Shown here in pieces: positions 54,978 through 64,000 of a stretch of DNA of 64,000 nucleotides. The stretch is from Xylogone sp. PMI_703 (Eukaryota > Ascomycota > Leotiomycetes). The stretch is from the NCBI GenBank assembly GCA_021399445.1, contig JAJTUQ010000009.1, forward strand, positions 513,501-577,500, written 5' to 3'. Each line of letters begins with the position of its first letter. The first letter of the stretch is position 1. A program made the translations under genes and the position numbers. Under the pieces are notes generated by a model. The model did not search any database, was not told the DNA's origin, and saw only the letters and a program-made list of their open reading frames with translations.

Positions 54978-55403
54978 GATGGGTATATGCCTTGGTGAAT
55001 ATGAGAGGATAAGGGTATTTGCTTAGAGTGGGAATGGTTCTTGCATTACTGGTTTTAGACGATGGGGATCTCAGACGCTAAATTTGCATATATATTTGGA
55101 GTTATGCTTTTATTGGTATCGTTTTGGAGGGAATTTGGGTTTATGTGATAGAGATTACTTCGTCAGTATAGGCACAGTTTCTATTAGGTGCACTAGGATA
55201 CAGTGCTACAATGGGCATTAACGATCTGAAATGAATTGATTTCACTACGAGAATTCATTATAATTATGTCTGAATATTCACTCCATATAAAGGCAAACTA
55301 TTCGCATCTTCTGAAATCCACATTAGCCTCCACAGGGTATCACCGAATCTACGCTACCTAAGGATATCCAACGGGTCGCTGATGGCAGAAGCTCCTGGAA
55401 CAT
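54978..55403. other. Convergent 3' intergenic region
   Basis: T/A-rich 3' flanks of two convergent genes. No further feature. Confidence 0.4.
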
Positions 55404-57265
55404 CTAAGCCACAACATCATGCTCAGGCGCCTCGTGAGTCTTCTCCTGCACTCCCTCACCCTTACCAATAACACCAGGTACTGCAGTCCCTTGTTGGATC
55501 TCCCTGAAGGTCTTCGTCGGCTTCCAGCCTACACTCTGGGACGCAACCCTCACCTCATCATAAAGCTCATCAATCTGCTCCAGGGTCAATCCCTTGGTCT
55601 CATAGATCATGAACCACACAAATGTAATACACAAGAAGCAGCATCCAAACCAGATAAAGAAGATTTTACTCTGCAGATTCGCGTTTCCAGGTCCCCAGTT
55701 TACGAGGTAGGGAGTGGCGTAGGCGATGGCCCAGTTGAGCAGCCAGTTGGTGGCGGTGGTCATGGAGAGAGATTTGGCGCGGACTTTGAGCGGGAAGATC
55801 TCGCCGGTTACAACCCAAGCTAAAGGTCCCCAGGTGGAGGCGAAGAAGAAGATGTAGATGCAGACGAATGCGATGGAGGCCTTCTGTGCGGCGACGTTCT
55901 TGGCGAAGACGGTGCCGTCGTCGCGTTGGCCGGTTGTTGTGGTACCAAGGACGGCGACGAGGAGCTGGGAGACTGTCATGCCGATTGCTGTATTCAGTGT
56001 GTTAGCACATTCACGATGTATATCGGGAGTCCAAGGCGAGAAGTGGGAAACTTACCTCCCCAGAACAGAAGTGGGCGTCGTCCCCATTTGTCAATAGCGT
56101 AAAGGCCGGGGATAGTTGTTGCTGTGTTTACGGAACTTGTAATCATTTGGATGACAAATGCGTTTGTGATTCCGGAATTTTTGAAGTACTGGGTACCGTA
56201 GTAGAAGATAAAGTTGATACCTGTCAATTGCTGGAGAGCTTGCAGGAGACAACCTGTCAGGAGCCTCTTTCGGATGCCGCTCTTGAAGCACTCAACATAT
56301 GTAGATTTGCCGAGTGTAAGCTCGTACTCGTGGTTAGCTACGATTTCACTGAGTTCCTCGCGGATGGCTTCATGATCAGGAGGTAGACGACGCAGTCTAG
56401 ATAGAGAAAGGGCTGCCTTCTCGGGATTACCTGAGCGAATTAGATATCGGGGCGTTTCTGGGAGAAGGAGCATTCCACTGATCAGGATGAGAGCCCAGGC
56501 AAATTGAACTGCAATAGGGATACGATAGGAACCAGTATCATTGCGATTATGGGTCGCATTGTCTAGCACGGCAGCGAGCAGAAGGCCGATTGTGATGGCA
56601 AGCTGGTAGCTACCAACAATGACACCACGAATCCACTTGGGTGCTGTCTCGGATTGATAGAGCGGAACTAGAAACGTCTTTTAGAATATGCCATTCATAT
56701 GACGATTGAGAGAGAATCATACTCAATGCAGACACAAGACCGACACCAAAGCCAGCGAAGAACCGACCTGCGACAAACAACGGCAATGTAGTCGCAGCAG
56801 TTTGCAAGATGACGCCAAAGATAAAGACTATAGAAGACACAATCAAGGACCAGCGTCTCCCGATCCAGTCTGCGATAGGTGCAGCAGCAAGAGCGCCGAA
56901 AAATGTTCCGGCAGACAGAATCGATACAACCTCGGATTGCTGGCTGGAGGTGATGTTCAAGTGGCCAGTCCCGTCACGATGGCCAGTGGAGAACTCATTT
57001 TGCCAGTAGCTGGAGAGGTGTGTTAGGATTCTTAGTAATTATGACTAGTAGATTTAAAGGACGGACCTCATAGCAAGAATACCGCTGATGGTTCCAGTAT
57101 CATATCCAAAGAGCACGCCTCCAAAGGCGACAAACAAACCAATAACGATCTAGTAATTGTCAGCATGAGCCTTTTCGCGCAGTACATTTCCTCTAGCGGT
57201 TGTTCACTTACAGCAGGCCATGACCGCCCCGGCACATCAGCGGGCTTCTTCAAAGCGAGCTGCAT
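55404..57265 (-). CDS. MFS hexose transporter (HXT/general sugar porter)
   Basis: Five exons: 57265-57212, 57149-57067, 57009-56723, 56667-56056, 55987-55404; all phases agree; 539 aa. It begins MQLALKKPADVPGRSWPA and then IVIGLFVAFGGVLFGYDTGT. Sugar-porter motifs: ADWIGRRW (loop 2-3), LVSALSIPLYQSE-type PLYQSETAPKWIRG, LPETPRYLI, the QQLTGINFIFYYGTQ sugar-binding helix, IDKWGRRPLL, and the C-terminal VTGEIFPLKVRAK and YETKGLTLEQIDEL. Twelve helices are predicted. The family includes fungal glucose/monosaccharide H+ symporters at the plasma membrane. The intron at 57010-57066 begins with the weak donor GTCCGT, but phase and family reading support it. The gene appears intact, unlike the sugar porter relic at 2.1-3.0 kb. 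Confidence 0.92.
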
Positions 57266-60200
57266 GATGGCGGCACTGATGCTCTCCCGCGATATCCAGT
57301 TCACAAGCTGTTCAAGGTAAATATCGACTTTTGCAGGACACAAAAGTTTGCAAATACGAAAACTCCAGGCAGACAAGGAGAGAGCTCATTTATAAAAAGA
57401 AAACAGTTTGGAACCTAGTCCAGGGTGATCCTTCCCTCAAAGCTCGCCATTGGTACCAGCGATGAAATCGTGGTAAGAGCTTTGCTCTCACCGGGGGTTT
57501 CTCCCTGGCCCAGACGCGCCCTTGCCTTCCCCAGGTCGATCTCAACGAGGAAGCGATCACCATAATTTGAGTTTCATAAGTTCCGGTGATTGGCAGGAGT
57601 TGCATTGCGATGATCTCCGAGAGGAGGATTGGAGCCAGGCTCACCATGCTACCCCATCACCACCTCTGCCACCAACAAAACAAACCCGAGAAACCCAAAT
57701 TCGCACCTTCCAACAAGAGAACATTGACTGATGGACGTACCGACGCGGTGAGGTCAACAGCGGCGAAGACAGCGATCCAGCCATTGAGGGGGAGTAACAA
57801 CTGGCCTCCCTGCTAGAGAGCCCCGGTGAGTTGGATCAGCAGTCGGAACCAAGCATCCAATGGCCAACTCCTTCCCCGCACTGTCATCTCGTGATGCTCA
57901 GCGCCCGAAGGATGCCAGGTGAAAGCTGGGGGTTGAGGCCAATCGTGCCCGGGCTTGGATACGATCGTTGATGCGCACTGGCTTCTTGCTGAGTGTTCTG
58001 CCTCCCAGCTTTCGGGCCTATTTTCTGTTTCGCATTCTCAGATGACGGTGGCATGGAATCATTTGGGACTCGACGCACACGGTTTGTTGTCGGTACCGAG
58101 CGCTGGATGGGCTGATCAGGGCGTTGAGACTGAGCAACACGGGCGAACGCCAAAAGCTTCTTATTATTAACGGAGCGATTAAACGCCGATGGTACTGCCA
58201 CGCCGTTGAACTATCACGGAGAATTTGGATTAGCTCATCAGTTCGTGGAGAGTTTGTTGACCTCCTCCCTAGCTTGGAATCTATAAGTTGCGTGTTAAGC
58301 ACATAACGTTAAGTTAACTAATCGTTATTCGTTCGTACGTAAGAGGTTCTTGGCAAATCGTTCGGCTACGAAGAGCAAGGCATGAAACTGACACTCAACC
58401 TACAGCGATGGTTTAAAGTCTTTGGAAATAGCTACAAGTTCTATGTTTGATGATATCCTGGATATACTACGTTCGAAGAAGCATTCGCACAACTTTAAAT
58501 TGTAGATCTCAAGACCCACTACTGTGGGTACTTCATTAACCTTAATTCTCACCAAGACGCTGGTATCTAAGGGTCCATCCGGAGACTCCGGAGAGTCAAC
58601 TCGTATGATTGATTAGACCGGCCAATTATCTGTCCTAGGCCACGTGCGAAGGTAGAGTAGCATTGAAAGTGGAGCTCTTCCCATTACTCTACTACTTATA
58701 ATGGGTTATATAAAAAACGCTGATAGAGAACTTTAAATCTGATCCTTCTAGACATCTCAAAATCTGTCGTAGGAAAGTCAAATATCAGAAACCAAATTTC
58801 CGTATATCACATCTATTAAGCAGTAGAGACTTTTAATTCCAGGGCTGATAAGCGTGACGGCGAATTTGCTAAAGGGTGTAGGGCGAGCTCCGAATTCAGC
58901 TAGCAAAACTTCTTATATCATTTCTGTAAAGCTATATGAGGTCAATGGATGTTTAGTACCACGATGGGAGGCCTTTAGGATTTGTGGTTTTGCTTTAAGA
59001 GAGGCGCCTCTTTCGTAATCTACTATCTATTCTGACACTACTAACGGAATCACTACTTCAAGACGTTTTATGCTTCTAATACATGCCCATCCCTTAGTAG
59101 CGATTTTCCTTTTGATACCTGATCTTTTGCAGATTACTTCCTAGAATTTCGACGTAAAGAGCTTATTGTCACAAACTACCTGAATTCTACCAGTAGAACC
59201 CTACCGGTGCTGGCCGCCTCAACAGTTAAAATAGTAAAAGTATCTTGATCTTAAAATAAAGATAATAAATACTTTTTTTTAGTATATTATTAAGATATAA
59301 TTTATCCTTTATAGGTTTATATCCGGCTAAGAATCAATATATCATAATTAAATATTATTAACCTTACTCTGTATAATAATCTGATAAGCTAATTAATATA
59401 GATTACAGAAAAGTTCATTTTAGGTAAATGAATTTATTTACTGTAATTGCATTGTAGGATAGTTAATTCATTCATTCTTTGACTTTAGCACATTGAGATT
59501 GATGTTCCGACACCGGTCTTTCTGGCCATCTTGTTTACTAGTTGACTGATATTAATGGCTAAATCAATAAAACTTTGAAGCTTAATAACCCAGACAAGAT
59601 ATCCAAATACTACATACTTTTCAATGTTGATCTTAGCCAGGAATCTTATTACAGTCTAAATTTCTATGAATATTGTCCGTTCACTCGCTATGGAGATCTC
59701 ATACGTGCTACATTTTGCGGTAAATTTCAGTGTACGGGTGGACCGGGTGTACAGGTAGACAGGGAATTACGTTAAGCGGGAGAGTTTAAGCGGAAGTGGG
59801 AAAAGCTTAAAACGAGAGCATTTTCACTCCAAACCCATCTTTTTCAACCAAGAATTTCACCACAGATTTATATAAAGCTTATAGATTTAAAATCAAATAT
59901 ATAGTGATTAAAATGAGTTTATTAATTATATTTCATTTTGACCAATTTATCCCGCTGGCTCTTGAGATCCTGATGGTGCAAATTTTTGAAGTTGGCTAGA
60001 TTGATTTAACCAAATCCATGGGTCAATTTGGTTTAGGCCTAAATCAATTCAATGATTCCTCATCATTGCCGATCTCCGTGGGTGGTCGGAAAGACAGGGA
60101 ATTACGTTAAAATGAATGCTGGATGTCTTGCGAGGTTACAGACACCGATCGTATGGTTAGCATATATAATTGAGTTGAACGACTGAGTCGACTACTAGGT

Positions 60201-60554
60201 GAGGCACCATAGGCAAATATATGGCGTTCAAATTACCCCTAATGCCCTATTCACATCTCTTGTCAACGTGATCAACGTCTCCTGATGCGGTACCCCTGTT
60301 ACAGGTGCAATGCACCCGCAACTCGGGAAGGTAGGTTATCAACGCGTGTAGCCTTAACGCGCAACGGGATGAATACAATAAAAGCAGTGGCGGGGGTGTT
60401 CACAGAATTGTATATATCCGGCCTAAATAGAGACATTGACCTCTAGAACTATGACTTCCAAATAAAATTACTGCAGCCGGTAAATGTCGGGTTATTTTGC
60501 ATCTACGAGTTTATGCTGTCATCCCTCACAATCCTTTGATATTTCCGGACTGTG
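57266..60554. other. 3.3-kb gene-free stretch, AT-rich in its second half
   Basis: ORFs at 57390-57816 and 57884-58306 overlap on both strands without recognisable content. From about 59220 to 59460 and again near 59870-59940 the sequence is very AT-rich. The phrase CAGGGAATTACGTTAA occurs twice (about 59760-59775 and 60097-60111), each close after GGTGG/GGTCGG, perhaps marking another eroded repeat. Confidence 0.4.
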
Positions 60555-61772
60555 TTAACCCCAGAGAAGTACAGCTTTCACAGCCTTGCCCTGTTTGACG
60601 TCTGTGAACGCCGTTTCATATTGACTGATGGGATAATATGTTACAATCTCATGCAGCGGAAAGTGGCCCTTTGAATGCTGGTCAATGAGATAGGGTATTA
60701 TCTGGTCATAAGATTAGCTAGGGTAGTCTCGCGGAAAATATCAAGCCACGTACTTGCTGAGGGACAGCGTCGCCCTCACAGCAGCCAATATATTGACGTC
60801 CCCTAATTAGGTGGTTGTGTATATCCACTCCAACACGTTTTCCTGGAGATGGTGCACCCACCGTGGCGGCCTTTCCAAGAGTTCCAAGACACTCGATAGC
60901 CCTCTCAACCACTTGAGGTACTCCAGCGCAATCTACAGAATAATCGGCACCGTTGGAGCCGCAGATTTTCTGGATTTGAGAAACAATGTCCTCGTCAGAG
61001 CCTCGGATGACGTGGGTTGCGCCAAGCTTCATTGCTAGCTCTAACCGCTGGGGTTGTAGATCAATAGCAATTATGACCCTGGCTTTTCTTATCTTGGCAG
61101 CCATAACTGCACTCATACCCACGGCGCCAACACCGAATACCACCACTGTTTTACCAGGCTGCACGTCCAGTGTGTTCAATATAACCCCCGCGCCAGTCTG
61201 GATGCCACAACCAAGAGGACAAAAGAGATCCAGTGGCGTATTTGCTGGAACCTTGACAACAGAAGCACTGCTCACAATGGCACGTTTGGCAAATGAGCTC
61301 TGGCCAAAAAAGCTCCCGCGTAGCTCGGAACCCTGTTTACGGGAGAGTGTCAGACTTCCATCCTTGCGTCTCTGTCCAAAGTTGCGTTGGCTAAACTCTT
61401 GGCAGTACGCGGGATGCAAACTCGTACATTGCAAACAAGATCTGCAAGAGTCAAAGCTGAGCAATACTTTGTCTTGTGTCTTGATATTTTCCACATTTCT
61501 TCCCACGTCTAAAACAATACCGGCACCTTCCGTACTGGATAAGTATTCAAAATTCCCAAAGCAGCGGGGAATTACATACCTTCATGACCGAATACGCTGG
61601 GGAAATCAGCGGGTAAAGTTCCGTTCATGCACGAGAGGTCTGTGTGGCAGATACCTGTAGCATAGATTTCTACAAGCACTTCATCAGAACGTAAAGAATC
61701 TAAAGTGATCTCTTCCAATCTTGGTAGGGTATTGACCGCAGCCGATACAAGAGCTTGTGTTGCGATTGACAT
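60555..61772 (-). CDS. Zinc-dependent alcohol dehydrogenase (aryl/benzyl-alcohol DH-like)
   Basis: Exons 61772-61580, 61526-60754, 60701-60555, introns of 53 and 52 bp, the latter with an AGCTAATC branch; 370 aa, no defects. Catalytic zinc ligands are in ATGICHTD and FGHEG; the structural zinc loop is CRSCLQCTSLHPAYC; the NAD(P) Rossmann motif is GVGAVG with D in IAIDLQPQRLELA; PLGCGIQTGAGVILN precedes it. The loop SFFGQSSFAKRAIV is typical of the class III / aryl-alcohol branch of the MDR superfamily rather than of the ADH1 type at 30.9 kb. It oxidises primary alcohols, probably aromatic or allylic, to aldehydes in the cytosol. No cluster partner is evident. Confidence 0.92.
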
Positions 61773-63245
61773 ATTGGGAAGCGGATGTGCGTGGTGATAT
61801 AGAAAGGCGAATAGTTTTAATTCTAATCAAAACATGAAGCCACTATCATGACAGGAATCCTCTGCTTTTAAAGGTCTAGAGCTAGGCATTCTTTCTGTGT
61901 GACATGCTCTTCGGGGCAGAACTCCTAAACCGAATGAAGCAAGAAGATGGAATCTGTTACCAAAAGGACAAAGAAAAATTCGATGACTTGTGCTAGGAGA
62001 TCCTCAGAACCTGTGGCTCTTTCTACCCCGTTCCCAACCATCGCCGCCTCACATTTCCTTGGCATGGAGCACTTTTACTTGTCACACAGCTACCGTTCAC
62101 ACCATCGAGCGCCGAATGTGGATAGGTTCCACATGTTCCGACCCCAAGCACTATGGTATCTTCGGCAAGGTCCCTGGCCCCACGCTTCGAGCGGGCAGAT
62201 GCAACCATAATTTCTGCTGATCTTCCAATGTCATTTCTTGCATCGTTCTCACCGCAGTTGATTCCATGGTATTAGCTCTACGTGGCTCTTGACTGTATAG
62301 CTTGGCAATTGACAGCGAATGTCTCTTGGAAAGAAAATGAAATACATTTTCCTAAGAACCATTTCCCAGCACATACCGATATCAAATCCAGGATATTTAC
62401 AAGATTAACGATAAACCAGTAGAAGCATCTGTTATAATACACATTAATGAATTCTTGTTAAATTACACAATCATTATTACGAGTCATTAATGTGTATCCA
62501 CTTGATATATGATATTTTGTTTGAGCATCATTCATTCATTGAGCTGGGGCTGCAGAACCGATTAGTATAGAGAGCTTGATCCACATAGTTAGGCATTGGC
62601 AGCATTTCGTGCCTGTCTCGGACAAGCACCTTTTCCTACCTTTGTCTTGGGAGCTGTTCCTGGCTCACTTCCGTCTCGAGCGTGACCCCCAAGGCGTGCT
62701 CGATCTCTGAGTGCCTTTCATACTAGCGCCATTGCCGGGGGGATAATGGGTTTCCGGTAAATTTGCCACAGAGAAGCAGCTGACGAGTTTTCGGACTTAC
62801 CGGACCGCGAATTACGGTAGGAGCGAAACTAGGACAATACCAGGGCTCCTATCCATCTTTAGTATATGCATCCGATTTTGGTTAAACAATATCAATAAGC
62901 TTGTATTTAATGCTTCTACATACACCAATTATAGCTCTTGGAGAAATAGAGCTCTCCACAGTGCTTGTCATATGGCTTTGCTGTTCACTAGTCTACCAAA
63001 TCAATAATTCTCTGTAATATTATTTCATCCCTGAGACTCTTCAAACAAACCCGATAAATCCCTGAGACCATAGGTCATTCAGCAACGGAGACACCGGTGA
63101 CCTTGGTACTATTCCAACAAAAATAATTGAATTTGGCGGAGGAACTCACGAAACCTGCTCCGCTAGACCATGATTGAATTGATAGTTTTGGACTTTTTGT
63201 ATCTAAAAACGTGATTTTGACCCAAACACAGTATTTTATTTAATT
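61773..63245. other. Intergenic, 1.5 kb
   Basis: No gene recognised. ORFs at 61947-62220 lack content. An imperfect inverted motif around ATTAATGTGTAT / ATACACATTAATGA lies at about 62438-62498. Confidence 0.4.
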
Positions 63246-63723
63246 TCAAATATCTTGGGGATCATAAGCGACGACTTCAATCTCCACATTCATACCATCT
63301 TCTCCTAATTGTGTCACCCCCACACAGGTCCAAATAGGCCGATGATTCGGCATATACTTTTTGAAGTTGCGAACCGTGGCATCCATCACTTCGTTGGTTA
63401 GAGGCATATGATATGAGTTGATACGATATACTTGCTCCCGGCCTTTACCGCTAGCATTTTTCAGATTCAGTCCAACAGTAGCAAACGCCTGGTCAATTTG
63501 AGCATTTATTTCCTTATAAACTTCTCCTGTTTCAGGATTCCAGCCGCCTGGACACCATGCCACTCGTTGGCCAACGAATCAGAATAATGATAATAACGAA
63601 GGTGGCCATACCTTGTCCTGCACATTCGATACGATCACCAACACGAACTACTTGGCTATACCAAGACTGTTCGGCATTTCTTTGCCCAACACCTTCATAG
63701 TTATAGTAGGCGAGGTGAGACAT
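63246..63723 (-). CDS. RidA/YjgF/YER057c/UK114 family protein
   Basis: Exons 63723-63612 and 63547-63246 (64-bp intron, GTATGG...CCAG, phase 1); 137 aa, ATG at 63723. Signature pieces: YSQVVRVGDRIECAGQG/GWNPETGE at the splice junction, INAQIDQAFATVGLNLKNAS, YRINSYHMPL, and HRPIWTCVGVTQLGEDGMNVEIEVVAY, which holds the conserved Glu of the active cleft. Bacterial and yeast members deaminate reactive 2-aminoacrylate-type enamines as trimers; some fungal paralogues serve in secondary metabolism. Length and fold match. It is cytosolic or mitochondrial with no clear targeting peptide. Confidence 0.9.
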
Positions 63724-64000
63724 TATGATAAAGGTTGGGTGCTATACAGTGATATTTCATATTCAGCGCGGAAAAGGAAGAGGGCTGCATCTCCCGCCCT
63801 TGCCAGCGGATTTTACAACACTCATTGCCTGCACAGCTTTGTACCCCGCGATTCGAACTGTTCGAAGCCACGCCACTCCAGTGCTAAATCATTTGTCGCT
63901 GACCTCTCTAATCACTGTGTTAAAAGATTGGAAATCAACTTGCAGATTTCGGGTTAACCGGTTCAGCAATGACTAACATTACTAGTAATTACTGAAAATT
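63724..64000. other. Upstream flank of the RidA gene
   Basis: No gene supported; small ORFs only. Confidence 0.35.

Noticed and set aside
1..64000. CRISPR arrays, bacterial-type operons or ribosome binding sites
   Set aside because: The sequence is eukaryotic with spliceosomal introns; no regularly spaced repeats were seen.
1..64000. tRNA or rRNA genes
   Set aside because: No cloverleaf or conserved rRNA stretch was recognised by eye; a covariance-model scan (tRNAscan-SE, Rfam) would be decisive.

Overview
The window is nuclear DNA of a filamentous ascomycete (Pezizomycotina). The signs are short introns (44-130 bp) with GT-AG ends and CTAAC-like branch points, two Zn2Cys6 regulators, and fungal families such as HsbA, Clr5 and a HeLo-domain protein. 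AT-rich gene-poor stretches and relics with C-to-T/G-to-A style damage suggest past repeat-induced point mutation. A leotiomycete is possible but the sequence does not prove it. Exon models were built by reading splice sites and keeping frame and family similarity; no search was run.

Layout. 1-7.4 kb: a partial secreted protein, a ruined sugar transporter, a 419-bp MITE, an intact HsbA gene and the 5' stub of an acyl-CoA-dehydrogenase-like gene. 7.7-12.7 kb: one eight-exon gene for a secreted protein of about 1504 aa (SGNH/GDSL esterase, ten FG-GAP/VCBS repeats, then a tandemly repeated Cys-rich module). 14.5-23.7 kb: two Zn2Cys6 regulators (14.5-16.8 and 22.5-23.7), a membrane-anchored PAN-like protein with a frame conflict, and a phospholipase C remnant. 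24-30.8 kb: a second MITE, an MFS transporter broken near both ends, a ruined unknown gene and short inverted-repeat elements. 30.9-36.4 kb: an alcohol dehydrogenase with one internal stop, then an intact ten-exon siderophore-type transporter. 36.5-42.5 kb: dispersed repeats, a degraded duplicate of the first regulator's 3' end, an intact aromatic prenyltransferase, a broken EthD gene and an alpha/beta hydrolase. 43.5-52.8 kb: a signalling block with a zinc-finger/GGCT-like/ankyrin/DnaJ-type-zinc fusion, an active-looking protein kinase, a divergent HeLo-pseudokinase gene and a Clr5 gene with an internal stop. 53.7-64 kb: an EamA transporter, a hexose transporter, a 3.3-kb empty AT-rich stretch, a second zinc alcohol dehydrogenase and a RidA protein.

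The most interesting unit is the head-to-head pair at 46.2-50.7 kb: a kinase with all main catalytic motifs beside a HeLo domain joined to a kinase fold that has lost them. That resembles the RIPK3/MLKL pairing of animal necroptosis and suggests a fungal regulated cell-death module. Second is the 1504-aa secreted esterase, whose C-terminal module was recently duplicated with its intron. Third is the number of genes that are almost intact but carry a single nonsense codon (31,561; 28,130; 51,390; 40,845), pointing to very recent gene death or selective stop read-through.
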